From: a virus
DNA: 49,489 nucleotides
Virus record (IMG/VR): IMGVR_UViG_3300031839_001727
Location: 1 to 49,489 of that record
Strand: one strand, 5' to 3'
Part shown: one piece after another, positions 8,539-17,313 of the stretch
Position numbering within the stretch: position 1 is the first letter of the stretch
Layout of the letters: each line of letters opens with the position of its first letter
Program-made: the position numbers and the translations under genes
Notes under the pieces: generated by a model
The model's database searches: none
Told to the model about the DNA's origin: nothing
Seen by the model: only the letters and a program-made list of their open reading frames with translations

Positions 8539-9057
8539 CTATCGGCTGGCGGCTATGTCTCGAGGGTGGATCGTGAAAACATTGCTGTCGGCACAGGCCA
8601 TCTTCACGTGATCAAGTGGATGCCTGGTGTTGACGACGACACATGTGGTCAGGATGAAATTTCCGGGATAGAGTGAATCCATGCAGGGTGGCTTCGCACC
8701 CTCGGTCCAGTACTCGATGTCGCGCTCGAGGATGGTGTCGTCGCCCACCTTATAGGGTACCGCCATGCCGCCGTTGCAGATTGGCTGCGATTTTCCGACT
8801 TCGCGAATCGTGGTGATATAGCTGCCATCAAACGGTCTATGAATGATCCGGACCGCTCGAAGCGGAATTGGCGTACCTTGTACCGCGTCACCGACCTCGA
8901 CCGAAACAAGCTCATACCAATCCTCGACGGGCCAGAGGGTGTCAGAGAGCCTGGGCCAGAGACCGAACGCGACGAGGAACGCTAGGATCGCCCCCACGAA
9001 CGGAGCGCCCCAAGAGAGAAAGAATGACCGTTTCATCTTCGTAGCTTCGCAAGTCAT
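8539..9057 (-). CDS. Membrane-anchored protein of the lysis region
   Basis: The ATG at 9057 overlaps the previous stop as ATGA. The product (172 residues) has one N-terminal membrane segment (FFLSWGAPFVGAILAFLVAFGLW, about 11-33). A soluble domain with four cysteines (ICNGG, PPCMD, TTCVV, MACAD) follows and would lie in the periplasm. Its position between the tail gene D and the endolysin suggests a lysis or superinfection-related function, but I recognise no family. It is not an obvious spanin. Confidence 0.6.
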   Translation of the reverse strand: MTCEATKMKRSFFLSWGAPFVGAILAFLVAFGLWPRLSDTLWPVEDWYELVSVEVGDAVQGTPIPLRAVRIIHRPFDGSYITTIREVGKSQPICNGGMAVPYKVGDDTILERDIEYWTEGAKPPCMDSLYPGNFILTTCVVVNTRHPLDHVKMACADSNVFTIHPRDIAASR

Positions 9058-9404
9058 GGCTTGCCGCCTCCGCTGAGAAAGTCGGAAAAAAATCCTTTGA
9101 AAGCCGCGATTCCGGCTGTGATCGCGATCATCCATGTGGCAATCGATTTCGACGCACGGAACAGCCACTCCCGGCGCTCCTGCTCTTCGATCAGCTTTTC
9201 GATGTCGTCTGCAATTTCGTCGAATGCCTTAAGCCGTTCTCGCATTCTGTCGTGCTCGTCGAGAAACTTGCCCAAGGCCTCCGCGCTCGTGAATCGAGTG
9301 AGGAAAAGCATTAGCTTCGCCTCATCGTTCTGACGCCGCCACTCGGCAAGGGTTTGAGGGCTGGAGGGTAATCCCGGCGGGGGGCCATCAAGTCTTTCGG
9401 ACAT
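9054..9404 (-). CDS. Coiled-coil protein with C-terminal membrane segment
   Basis: The 116-residue product has a Pro-rich start (DGPPPGLPSSP), a charged helical middle (LDEHDRMRERLKAFDEIADDIEKLIEEQERREW, about 48-80) and one hydrophobic segment near the end (IATWMIAITAGIAAFKGFF). It starts exactly at the end of gpD and overlaps the next gene. A holin accessory or antiholin role is possible from location and topology. No family is recognised. Confidence 0.6.
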   Translation of the reverse strand: MSERLDGPPPGLPSSPQTLAEWRRQNDEAKLMLFLTRFTSAEALGKFLDEHDRMRERLKAFDEIADDIEKLIEEQERREWLFRASKSIATWMIAITAGIAAFKGFFSDFLSGGGKP

Positions 9405-10423
9405 CAGGCAGTCCCTTCATCTTCGTCTGTGATCAGCGCGTCGGGGTGACCGATCTCGACCGCCGTCACGAAACCGCCGCCTCGCGACAGGGTGTGATTG
9501 ACCGAGATAATACGGTAGCTGCCATTGATGCCGGCGCGCGCGCCAACGATGCGACACCTGCCGTCTGGAGTGCTGTTTGGATCACCCTCAATCGTGACAG
9601 AGCCGCCTCCGGCAGCGCGCTTGCTGGCTTCGGCCTGTGCATTGGCCTGTCGGCTTGCATCTTCGCGATCATCTGCAGGCGGCGAGATCGTCAAATCAGC
9701 ATCACTTGGCAGGCCAGTTTCGACCGCGACCTTGTCCCAGCGTCCTGCCACCTGATCGTAGAAGGGTGCGATCACGGTACGAAACAGCCGGCGCCCCAGG
9801 ACAGGAGCCACGTCCCATCCATGCAGGTTTTCACCGTGGCGGGCGATGGTTTCCGGCGCGTACTGCGCGCCGCGTCGCGCCATGATGGCCACCCCGCGCT
9901 GGATCCTGAAATTGCCCCCGATCCGTTCGGCAAGTCGCTGACCCATGTGCAGAAAGCTTTCATCTGACATTGCCCAATACGTGAGCGTGATGTCGGCGAG
10001 ATCCGGATCGACCTGCACCTGGTCGATGCCAGCTAGGCCGGCTGCGTCCCCGAGGATCGTCTGGACGCTCGAACTGTCCCAATGCTTCCGCAATCGCCCC
10101 TTGGCCGCTCCGGCAGAATCGAACCCACGTGCCGTTATGCTCAGCAAACGTCCTGAGGCCCGGGAGGCAGACGAGCGTGTCTCATCAACCGTCCCCTCGA
10201 AGACAACCCGCGCACCTTCGCTTTCCCACCCGAACGCGATCGAGATTGCCGCACCGATCGACGGCATTTCGATCTGGCCCTGCGTGTCATCAAGGATGAG
10301 CGACGCCGCGTCGCCTTGCCCTCCCGAGCGGAGCGATACCGATGCCGCATGAAGGAGCGGTGCCAGCGTCGATGTGATGTCACGGCCGTTGACCGTGACC
10401 ACGTAGATTGCGCGTCTTGCCAT
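9404..10423 (-). CDS. D: P2 gpD-like late control / tail hub protein
   Basis: The 339-residue protein corresponds to the phage late control D family, whose members form the hub of the contractile-tail baseplate next to gpV. Recognisable blocks are VTVNGRDIT near the start, ITARGFDS (about 96-103), TYWAMSDESFLHMGQRLAERIGGNF (about 148-172, the most conserved part) and the closing ISVNHTLSRGGGFVTAVEIGHP. The gene follows gpX as in P2 (U-X-D order). Despite the family name, no DNA-binding role is implied here. Confidence 0.88.
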   Translation of the reverse strand: MARRAIYVVTVNGRDITSTLAPLLHAASVSLRSGGQGDAASLILDDTQGQIEMPSIGAAISIAFGWESEGARVVFEGTVDETRSSASRASGRLLSITARGFDSAGAAKGRLRKHWDSSSVQTILGDAAGLAGIDQVQVDPDLADITLTYWAMSDESFLHMGQRLAERIGGNFRIQRGVAIMARRGAQYAPETIARHGENLHGWDVAPVLGRRLFRTVIAPFYDQVAGRWDKVAVETGLPSDADLTISPPADDREDASRQANAQAEASKRAAGGGSVTIEGDPNSTPDGRCRIVGARAGINGSYRIISVNHTLSRGGGFVTAVEIGHPDALITDEDEGTA

Positions 10424-10431
10424 TTCATGGG

Positions 10432-10665
10432 TTACCAGAGACTGATCCGGGCCTTCGGCTCGGATGTGGTTTCGGTCTGTCGCGGGATCGGAAGATCAAC
10501 CGCCGTTCCAATCGGGATGAAGAAACCAATGCCTGCCAGGCCCGGATTGAGGGCCAGCGTCGCTTCGACATATCCCGGCATTGGTTTTCGGAACCGCCGC
10601 CAAATGAGCAACGGCAGCGTGATGCGGTCGCCAGAGATGACGACGCGCTCGATATCATCGGTCAT
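10432..10665 (-). CDS. X: P2 gpX-like tail protein (LysM-type)
   Basis: The 77-residue product matches the small tail protein X family. It has an N-terminal beta hairpin, ATLALNPGLAGIGFFIPIGTAVDLP at about 34-58 and a short tail. Members carry a LysM-like fold and act at the baseplate. An overlapping open frame of equal length at 10425-10658 lacks any such pattern and was set aside. A ribosome-binding site (GGAGGG) precedes 10665. It lies between gpU and gpD as in P2. Confidence 0.85.
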   Translation of the reverse strand: MTDDIERVVISGDRITLPLLIWRRFRKPMPGYVEATLALNPGLAGIGFFIPIGTAVDLPIPRQTETTSEPKARISLW

Positions 10666-10680
10666 CCGATGACCCTCCGA

Positions 10681-11112
10681 TCAGAAGATGCTGTTGAAAA
10701 CCCCGCTGAGGGTCGAGAAAAATGCGTCGGCAAGAGGTGCCGAAGACGTTCGCAACGCGATATCGACCTCAACGACTTTCCCGACACCATTGCCGTCCAG
10801 GTAGCTGGATCTCTCGCTCACGGCGTCGATGACGACCCAGCCCATTAGCCCCCCGTCACCCCGCATCATGTATTGCGGGGCGCCGGACTTGCGCATGAGG
10901 GAAAGGATCGTCAGGGCGTTCTCACCGCCGAATTTCTGGGGGAAGAGAATGGCGCGAATAGCCCAGTTCTCATCCCCCTCCCCCGTCCATTCCATCGGCG
11001 GCCGCGCACCCATGACGGGCTTGGAAACGTGGCTGGCCGTGTGAGTGCGGGAATATTCGGTGACATTGACCGGGGCTACCTTGAATTGCACAGGACCGAT
11101 CATCATCAGCAT
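10681..11112 (-). CDS. U: P2 gpU-like tail terminator/completion protein
   Basis: The product resembles P2 gpU: a start of MIGPVQFKV type, conserved WAIRAILFPQKFGG and a segment on ALTILSLMRKSGAPQYMM, then VVIDAVSERSSYLDGNGVGKVVEVDIAL. GpU seals or supports the baseplate end of the tail. I place the start at 11112 because GGATTGGAG lies just upstream. A longer frame to 11139 would overlap the tape measure. About 143 residues is normal for the family. Confidence 0.85.
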   Translation of the reverse strand: MLMMIGPVQFKVAPVNVTEYSRTHTASHVSKPVMGARPPMEWTGEGDENWAIRAILFPQKFGGENALTILSLMRKSGAPQYMMRGDGGLMGWVVIDAVSERSSYLDGNGVGKVVEVDIALRTSSAPLADAFFSTLSGVFNSIF

Positions 11113-11116
11113 GCCG

Positions 11117-13510
11117 TCACTCCAATCCGATATCGGCAAATGCAGCGCGCATCGCCGATCCAGCCTCGTTTCTGATCCGCCGCATCACCTCCCCGGCGAT
11201 CCGGTCGGCATCCGCCGCGGTGGCGCCAGGGAAGGACATCGACGGGTTGATATTGACTGAACCAATCGACAACCCGCCGCCCGACCCACTCGAGTGAACG
11301 TATCCGGACTTCTGAGGAGTGATGACCTCGATCCCCTCTTCACCCACGACATAGGTTCCACCGGATGAAATTCGACCACCGCGCGCACGCGCACCGATCG
11401 GCGCCTGCCGGCCCGGAACACCAGCACCTTCCGGAGATCCTTCACCTGGGGTCAACGCGCTGCGGATGTTCGCCCCAAGAGCGCGAACGCGATCCACCAG
11501 CCTTTGCAACCTGGCGAGCGCGGTGTCGACCAATCCGTCCATGAACTCTTGACCGGCCGCAATCATCTCACCGGCCTGCTCGCGGATCAAACTGGGCAAC
11601 TTCTTGATTTCGTCAATGATTCCCTTCGTGAGATCGTAGGCACGTTTCTTGATCGCCTGCACCTCGCCATCGCTGAGCAGCTCCTTGGAGAAAAGCCCGT
11701 CGGTAAGTGACCTCGCGAACTCAGCGGCGCCGCGAATAGCATCATCGACCGCCTTGAAGCCGCGCGCTGCGCGCTCGAGAACCGGTGCAAGCGGCTCAAG
11801 CATCGGACCCAGCCGCTCCATCGCCGGTGCGATGGCCTCGCCGACAGCCTGACCGATGCCCGAAAGGATCGCCTTCACGCGATCCCATTTCCTCCAAGCA
11901 AGACCGACGGCGGCGACCGCGGCGGCAATGGCCGCCCAGGCCGGTGCCGAGATGGCACCGATTACTCCAAACACAGCCCCGACCACCGGTGTTGCGGTGC
12001 GCAAGCCCGGGGTTGCCCTCGCGATACCGCCCAGGCCAGCCTTGATCCGATCAAGACGCGTCACCGATGCGCCCGACATTCCAGCCAGGGCGGCCTGCAA
12101 CGCGATGGACGCACGAGCTGCGCCCGCCACCCGGGCCGCGGTACCGCCGATCTTCACCAGACCCAAATGGGCAAGGGAAAGCGCTCCGGACTGGCCTAGC
12201 AGCCCCGCGAACCTCAACCCGGCAAGCGCACCCTTGAAGGCCACCACAGCCCCAACCGAAGCCATGAGCTTTCCCGCCATCTGCGGATGAGCCTCGACGA
12301 AACGGGCCATCGACTCCACGACGGGCGCCACGGCATCCATCAGATCAGAAAGCACCGGAATCAGCGCAGAACCGATCGTGACCTTCAGCGCGGTCATGAC
12401 GTTATTGAATCGGCGCACCTTGTTGTCGAAGGTGCCGGCCCGAACCTCAAACTCCCTGAACGCCGATCCAGCATAGTCAGCCTCGTTCGCAACAAGGCCG
12501 ATGCTTGAACGGACAAGATCAAGGTTCGTCAGCAGCGGTCCCAGCGCCCGCGCCTCGTCACCGAACAGATCCGATGACACTGCAGCCTGCACTTCCCTGG
12601 GCAGCGCAGCGATCCGTTCCATCACGTCGATGGTCGTTCCAACCGCATCCTCCTGCATCCGTCTTGCCACATCGGATGCGTTAAGCCCCAATTGCGACAG
12701 AGCGCCGTTCTGGCGCTTGGTCGCGCTCTCTCCACGCGTCAAGGCGCGGCCCATGTTCATGAAGCTGGTCGAGGCAACTTCCGCCTGAGCACCCGACGCG
12801 ATCATCGCAGATCCGAATGCCGCTGCCTCTGTAGCCGCGAAACCGTACTGCTTCGCTTGTGCGCCGACGCGCCGCGTGAAATCGAGGATTTCCGGTGCGC
12901 TCGACGCCTGGCTGTTCGAAAGATGGTTCATCGCATCAGACAGAAGCGTGACCTGCTCGAGGTTCAGATCAAGACCGGTCATCATCTTCGCGAGCGACTC
13001 TCCGGCCTGATCGGCCGAGATGTCGAAAGCTGTGCCGACCTTAGCTGCTGTTTCGGTGAAGCGGTTCAACTCCTCCCCCGCGATCCCCGCCTGCCCCGCG
13101 GCGGCAGCAATCTCTGCCAGTCCGTTCACCGTGATCGGGACTCGTTTGGACAGCTCTAGCAAACCGCGCTGAAATTCCTGAAACGCTTCCGGCGTCGGAA
13201 AATCGACGACCTTACGCACGTCAGCCATCGCGCTTTCGAACTCACGCGCAGCCTGCACCGGGGCCCCAATCGCTGCGCGGAGCGTGTAATAGGCACCGAC
13301 CGCGTCGATGATCCCGCCCCGGGCCCGTTCGACGGCAGCGTTCGTCCGTGCCATCGAGGCTTCGAGGCGCGTGCCGATGCCTGGCGCGCCACGTCCAACA
13401 CGACCCATCTCCGTGCCCATGTTCCGAAGTGCGCCGGAAACCTTGCGCGCAGGGGCCGAAACACGGTCCAGCAAAGAGACAATCAGACGCGACTCGTGGG
13501 TGCGGGCCAT
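11117..13510 (-). CDS. Tail tape-measure protein
   Basis: At 797 residues this is the longest tail gene and it sits just before gpU as expected. Residues about 100-280 form the phage TMP core (REFESAMADVRKVVDFP, GLAEIAAAAGQAGIAG, DISADQAGESLAKMMTGL, NHLSNSQASSAPEILDF). A hydrophobic stretch at about 510-545 (VVGAVFGVIGAISAPAWAAIAAAV) may enter the host membrane on DNA injection. The C-terminus has GGTYVVGEEGIEVITPQKSG, a frequent tape-measure signature. The protein sets tail length. GAGGAAT precedes the ATG. Confidence 0.93.
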   Translation of the reverse strand: MARTHESRLIVSLLDRVSAPARKVSGALRNMGTEMGRVGRGAPGIGTRLEASMARTNAAVERARGGIIDAVGAYYTLRAAIGAPVQAAREFESAMADVRKVVDFPTPEAFQEFQRGLLELSKRVPITVNGLAEIAAAAGQAGIAGEELNRFTETAAKVGTAFDISADQAGESLAKMMTGLDLNLEQVTLLSDAMNHLSNSQASSAPEILDFTRRVGAQAKQYGFAATEAAAFGSAMIASGAQAEVASTSFMNMGRALTRGESATKRQNGALSQLGLNASDVARRMQEDAVGTTIDVMERIAALPREVQAAVSSDLFGDEARALGPLLTNLDLVRSSIGLVANEADYAGSAFREFEVRAGTFDNKVRRFNNVMTALKVTIGSALIPVLSDLMDAVAPVVESMARFVEAHPQMAGKLMASVGAVVAFKGALAGLRFAGLLGQSGALSLAHLGLVKIGGTAARVAGAARASIALQAALAGMSGASVTRLDRIKAGLGGIARATPGLRTATPVVGAVFGVIGAISAPAWAAIAAAVAAVGLAWRKWDRVKAILSGIGQAVGEAIAPAMERLGPMLEPLAPVLERAARGFKAVDDAIRGAAEFARSLTDGLFSKELLSDGEVQAIKKRAYDLTKGIIDEIKKLPSLIREQAGEMIAAGQEFMDGLVDTALARLQRLVDRVRALGANIRSALTPGEGSPEGAGVPGRQAPIGARARGGRISSGGTYVVGEEGIEVITPQKSGYVHSSGSGGGLSIGSVNINPSMSFPGATAADADRIAGEVMRRIRNEAGSAMRAAFADIGLE

Positions 13511-13545
13511 AGCGATTCCTCAAACGGCAAAAGGGGCGCGCGGCC

Positions 13546-13973
13546 CTATTTGGAACCGCGCGCCTTGTGAAGTCGGAGGGCTTCGGTGTGCCAAGCCAGT
13601 ATCTCCGACCATTCCATATCCATGACGACCGGCAGAGGCGTGTTCAGGATCCCGGCAACGTCTGCGACGACCTTTCGCCACTGTCTTCGGTTCCCTTGGG
13701 TGACGCCGTCTCGGGCAAAAAAGCCTCGGCTTCCTCCGCGATCTCGATGATGTCCGACCCATCCATCTGATCGACAGCGTCGGCATCTAGTCCGGTCACA
13801 ACCTCGACCAGCAACATGGATTGCGCGAATGGCTTGCGATCTTCGAGTTCATCAAGCTTACGAAGATCACGTCCGGTGGCGGAACGCAGGGTCACGACAC
13901 GAATTTCGACCGACCCGTCATCGCCACCGACCAGGATCGGGGAGCGCAGAGTCTTTTCCATACGCGCCCCCAT
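13546..13973 (-). CDS. Tail assembly protein E+E' made by -1 frameshifting
   Basis: The slippery heptamer T TTT TTG occurs in the correct frame (minus strand, 13722-13716) inside gene E. A -1 slip there enters an open frame of 56 further codons, ending at the TAG at 13546-13548. The added tail reads RRQWRKVVADVAGILNTPLP and then MEWSEILAWHTEALRLHKA, which is the P2 GpE'-type pattern. The predicted product has 142 residues, against 109 for unshifted E. P2 uses the same heptamer in its own E gene, and the downstream tape-measure gene follows in the same order. The shift itself is a prediction. Confidence 0.8.
13644..13973 (-). CDS. E: P2 gpE-like tail assembly chaperone (unshifted product)
   Basis: This is the zero-frame product of 109 residues. 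It has an N-terminal beta region (ILVGGDDGSVEIRVVTLR), the conserved LDELEDRKPFAQSMLLVEVVTGL segment (about 40-62) and an acidic helix (GSDIIEIAEEAEAFL) that encodes the slippery site. After the slippery site the zero frame adds a low-complexity tail (ETASPKGTEDSGERSSQT). In P2-type phages E and E+E' coat the tape measure before tube polymerisation. The start overlaps the stop of the tube gene. Confidence 0.85.
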   Translation of the reverse strand: MGARMEKTLRSPILVGGDDGSVEIRVVTLRSATGRDLRKLDELEDRKPFAQSMLLVEVVTGLDADAVDQMDGSDIIEIAEEAEAFLPETASPKGTEDSGERSSQTLPGS

Positions 13974-14503
13974 CAGACGATCCGAAGAATGCGGCGCTCA
14001 TCCGCATTCTCGTCGTTGCCGTTGACGCGCCAGGTTGCCGTAAAGAAGTCCCAGTAGAACTTCTCTCGACCGGCGAACCAGAGCTCGTAATGCATGACGC
14101 CGTTGATGGCATAGTCGTGCGAATGCATTTCGCCGCGCTGAAACGCCTCGGGCTCGACCTTTCCCAAGCGCCCTTCGATGATCGCCTTTGCCTCGATGGC
14201 CTCCCCGGACCGCTTGTCCCGGATCACGCCATAGCCGGTAAAGACCTTGTTGCCGGTTCGGCCAAGGCCGAACAGGTCCAGCAGATCCGGATCAAAACCG
14301 GCCAGCTTGAAGGTCGGCAGAAGCTTCTCGATACCGACGTTGATTTCGATCCCGACCGTCGATCCACCCGGATGGTGGTCCTGGAACTTTTCGTTCAGCG
14401 CCGGAAGCTGAAATTCGGTCAGCGTCAGGTGCTTCGAAGAAGACGGATCATGGTCGCCGCAGAAAAGGTTCACGGCCTCCATCATGTAGAAATTCACGGC
14501 CAT
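13973..14503 (-). CDS. FII: Major tail tube protein (P2 FII-like)
   Basis: The 176-residue protein matches the P2 FII tube family: LTEFQLPALNEKFQDHHPGG near residue 30, the AGFDPDLLDLFGLGRTGNKVFTGYGVIRDK block, and HYELWFAGREKFYWDFFTATWRVNG close to the end. It polymerises into the inner tube of the contractile tail and is driven into the host on contraction. It lies directly after the sheath gene. Confidence 0.93.
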   Translation of the reverse strand: MAVNFYMMEAVNLFCGDHDPSSSKHLTLTEFQLPALNEKFQDHHPGGSTVGIEINVGIEKLLPTFKLAGFDPDLLDLFGLGRTGNKVFTGYGVIRDKRSGEAIEAKAIIEGRLGKVEPEAFQRGEMHSHDYAINGVMHYELWFAGREKFYWDFFTATWRVNGNDENADERRILRIV

Positions 14504-14535
14504 AGCATGCCCTCTGTTTTCGTGTTGGGGATGAA

Positions 14536-14558
14536 CCCGCCCGCTATTCGCGGGCGGG
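14536..14558 (-). terminator. Hairpin between sheath and tube genes
   Basis: A 9-bp GC stem (14536-14544 with 14550-14558, loop TATTC) lies in the 65-bp gap between the sheath stop and the tube start. It has no strong U-run on the minus strand. It may be a partial terminator or an mRNA-processing/stability element that adjusts tube and sheath amounts. Confidence 0.5.
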
Positions 14559-14568
14559 CGTCAGGCCG

Positions 14569-15807
14569 TCAGGCCGCAAGCTCGCTGATCAGTCCATCCA
14601 GAGCAGCGCGGTAACGGCCAGACTGAATGTCGATGCGACGAAGGACCGGGGACTCTTCGGCCAGGAACTGAACCGAGATACGGCCAGCGCGCAGATCTTC
14701 CGGCGAGTTCTGGTCTTCGAGGAACCGTACCTGATAGCCGAGAATGTCACCGGTAGATTGCAGATCGCGAAGTGCCATGTTGAGCGTGTTCAGGATCGCC
14801 TGAATCGTCTGGCCGGTGATGTTGAAGCGACCAAGATAGGTCCGCAGCGTCTTGAGCGCCATCAGATGGATGAAATCGCGACCACGGGTGACGTTGTAGA
14901 AGCGCCAGAGCTCATCATCACCGGCGTTGTCCGTGCCGATGTACATGAAGCCGCCGTCAGAGATGCCGCCATCGACCCCCATTTCGCCACGGGTCAGGAT
15001 GCCGATATTCGCCGCAAGCAGTTCCTGACCTTCGGTATCCCCATCTGTAAGGCTGAAGGGGATTGGCCGCGACGGGCCGACGATTCCGTAGATCGGCTGG
15101 TTTGCCCAAGAATGGAACGGCCGGCCGCCGAACTCGAAGTCCCGGCGCACCGCGACGCCGAGGATGGCGGGAGAAAGAGGTGCGTCGATGATAGCCCCGA
15201 CTTCGCTTGTCACATCGAGAATACGCGCGCCCGGCACAACCGGAATGATGCGATCGGAGTTGATCGTCTCTCGCCATGCCTGCGCTGCAGCGAAGGTCGT
15301 GGTGGGACCATCCACCACAGCGTGGGCAAGCAGGCGTGGCGCCAGGGCGCTCAACTGTGCGACCACAACGTTTGCGGTCTCCGGTGCGTCCTGCTGCGAC
15401 GTGAAGCCCGGTGCCGCCAGAAGGCGCGGCGTGAACCCGGTAAGCGGGCCTGCCTCCAGCAGTGCGGAAACGCCGGTGGAAACCCCGTCGCCAGCGACGT
15501 TGGCAAGGGTCGCCTCTTCATCCACGCTCTCTGTTACTCGGACGACGACGACGCGCGCGCCAGCCTGAAATTCGCCGAGCTGCGCAGTGATCATGCGAAG
15601 CGCGTCGGCAAGCGTTCCGGCATCGCCGAGCGCCGCAATTGCCGCAGCGTCACTCGAGTTGACCGACACTGGCGTGTTGATCGGGAACGTCGACGCGACC
15701 GCGTCGGGCGCGGTGCCGACGAGGCCAATGACGGACATGTCGCCCCAAACCGCAGGGCGGGTCTCATTGTCGATGGTTTGAATTGTAAGGCCGAAAGTCG
15801 GTGGCAT
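14569..15807 (-). CDS. FI: Tail sheath protein (P2 FI-like)
   Basis: The 412-residue protein has the sheath pattern: WGDMSVIGLVGTAPDA near the start, INTPVSVNSSDAAAIAALGDAGTLADAL, then a conserved PRLLAAPGFTSQ block and the C-terminal RDFIHLMALKTLRTYLGRF segment. Sheath subunits contract to drive the tube through the envelope. Length is typical. Its partner tube gene follows 65 bp later, and the fibre genes precede it, as in P2. Confidence 0.93.
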   Translation of the reverse strand: MPPTFGLTIQTIDNETRPAVWGDMSVIGLVGTAPDAVASTFPINTPVSVNSSDAAAIAALGDAGTLADALRMITAQLGEFQAGARVVVVRVTESVDEEATLANVAGDGVSTGVSALLEAGPLTGFTPRLLAAPGFTSQQDAPETANVVVAQLSALAPRLLAHAVVDGPTTTFAAAQAWRETINSDRIIPVVPGARILDVTSEVGAIIDAPLSPAILGVAVRRDFEFGGRPFHSWANQPIYGIVGPSRPIPFSLTDGDTEGQELLAANIGILTRGEMGVDGGISDGGFMYIGTDNAGDDELWRFYNVTRGRDFIHLMALKTLRTYLGRFNITGQTIQAILNTLNMALRDLQSTGDILGYQVRFLEDQNSPEDLRAGRISVQFLAEESPVLRRIDIQSGRYRAALDGLISELAA

Positions 15808-15884
15808 GGATCATGTCCTCTGGTTGCAATGATGCATCGGGCCGCCGAAGCGACCCATGCGTATTCTCGACAAGGCGAACTTCT

Positions 15885-16298
15885 TCAGGCCTCGATCTGC
15901 ATCGCCTGACGAAACAGATCGTCGACGGTCTCATCGGTCAGCTCGAGCGCGGCGGCCATCGACTGGATCGTCGGCGACAGGCGTTCGAAGATCTGCGCAT
16001 CGTCCCAGGCGCCGATGATCAGTGCGTCCCCGCTGGCCCGGATCAGATCGTCGGCCTGATCCAGCAGTCCGGCGTTCAGAAGGGACTGCCGGGCCTGGAA
16101 ACGGCTCACGGACCATGTCTCGCGTTCCTGCTGGACGGAGGGCAGGACGGGTTGCCAGACGCCACCGGAAAGCTGCAGCCCCACGACCGGATGCAGTTCC
16201 TCGTCGAACTGCGCGTGGTGTTCCCGGATCCGGGGCGTCACCTCCTCGTAGATCGCTCCGGTCCAGTCCCCATCGATGTTCTGCGCCGCGTATCTCAT
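15885..16298 (-). CDS. Putative tail-fibre assembly-type protein
   Basis: The start at 16298 is the first ATG giving a sensible N-terminus (MRYAAQNIDGDWTGAIYEEV). The 137-residue product contains TWSVSRFQARQSLLNAGLLDQADDLI, a motif often found in fibre-associated chaperones or fibre tails, followed by an acidic helical C-terminus (ALELTDETVDDLFRQAMQIEA). It lies between fibre and sheath genes, as fibre assembly genes do. The family call is tentative. Confidence 0.6.
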   Translation of the reverse strand: MRYAAQNIDGDWTGAIYEEVTPRIREHHAQFDEELHPVVGLQLSGGVWQPVLPSVQQERETWSVSRFQARQSLLNAGLLDQADDLIRASGDALIIGAWDDAQIFERLSPTIQSMAAALELTDETVDDLFRQAMQIEA

Positions 16299-16305
16299 GA
16301 CTGCC

Positions 16306-17310
16306 TCACTTGAAGATGATGCCAGAACCTGTGACCGTGTTCGGCGATATCGAGGTGCCGCCGGTGCCACCGTTGGCAGTGATGGTGCCTCCCTCGCTCA
16401 CCACGAAATCCGAAGTGCTGTCGGCCGCGCCGATGCGGGCGAGGGCGCCACGCGCGTTGACCGTGCCGCCTCGCGTTGCAAAGATTCCGCGACCAGCTGC
16501 CCCAGAGCAGTCCGCTGTGGTTGCGTGCACCGTTGCGGCACTGCTGGACGCAATTCCGTCTTGGCCCGCCCCACTTAGCACGGCACTTTGAACTGACGCT
16601 CGCGTGCCACCCAACGCATACAGCCCACACCCCCCGGCGTTTGAGAAATCGGAATTGTTCGCGTCAAGTGTTCCGCTGGTCTGCAACATGATCCCGTGAG
16701 AACCGCAGTTGCGAACTCCGCCCGAAATCACGCGACCGCCGGCGCCATTGAAAGCATGAATGCCGAACCGACCCTCTGCCGGGCCGGTGGCCATCATGAC
16801 AAATTGCGCATCGATCTGCGGGATGACACCGCCACCGCTGGCGCCAAATGCCGGATAGCCACTTCCAAATTCGGTATTCAGATAAGCGCGATCGATGAAG
16901 ACTTCGGCGTCTTCACTGGAAATCGTCAGCCAACCCAAATTGACTGCGGACAGCAGAACCTGCTCAGCCATAACAAAGCCGGAAAGAAGACGAAGTGTCG
17001 TTGTAAAGCCGCCGGGTGCATAGGCTGGCCTGCGACCCGACAAATCGGCCAGTGCCAGATTAATGGTTCCGTAGTCACCACCGGGACCGATGGTCACCAG
17101 CGACCCGGCCGTCAGAGCCATCTCGTTGAGACGATTATCAAGGTTGTGGGTTCGATTGGTGAGGAGCTGCAGCGGCCAGTTCAGAAGTCCTTGGTCAGAG
17201 AGAACGTTGACCGGCCCGCCCGTCGGAGGCCATCCGTTCTGCAGCATCGGGATCGTATCAGGGTACTCGTCGGTTTCAGTGAATCGTGGGACAGATGCTG
17301 CATCCACCAT
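16306..17310 (-). CDS. Tail fibre/spike with beta-helix
   Basis: The 334-residue protein has an N-terminal attachment part (residues 1-100, NRTHNLDNRLNEMALTAGSLVTIGPGGDYGTINLALADLSGR). A long Gly/Ser/Ala-rich repeat follows whose turns recur as ISGGVRNCGSHGI, NSDFSNAGGCGLYALGG and TADCSGAAGRGIFATRGG. These are rungs of a right-handed beta-helix, as in spike and fibre proteins that bind or cleave host polysaccharide. It follows gpI as the P2 fibre gene H does. No catalytic residues could be assigned. Confidence 0.75.
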   Translation of the reverse strand: MVDAASVPRFTETDEYPDTIPMLQNGWPPTGGPVNVLSDQGLLNWPLQLLTNRTHNLDNRLNEMALTAGSLVTIGPGGDYGTINLALADLSGRRPAYAPGGFTTTLRLLSGFVMAEQVLLSAVNLGWLTISSEDAEVFIDRAYLNTEFGSGYPAFGASGGGVIPQIDAQFVMMATGPAEGRFGIHAFNGAGGRVISGGVRNCGSHGIMLQTSGTLDANNSDFSNAGGCGLYALGGTRASVQSAVLSGAGQDGIASSSAATVHATTADCSGAAGRGIFATRGGTVNARGALARIGAADSTSDFVVSEGGTITANGGTGGTSISPNTVTGSGIIFK

Positions 17311-17313
17311 GTT

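Noticed and set aside
10425-10658. Alternative 77-residue frame overlapping gpX
   Set aside because: The sequence is Arg/Ser-rich and lacks the LysM-like gpX pattern that the other frame shows.
13308-13625. Plus-strand frames throughout the late region
   Set aside because: They are shadows of minus-strand genes in high-GC sequence, without ribosome-binding sites or domain patterns.
13520-13786. 88-residue frame at the end of gene E
   Set aside because: It is in the +1 frame. The E'-like sequence is in the -1 frame reached by the T TTT TTG slip.
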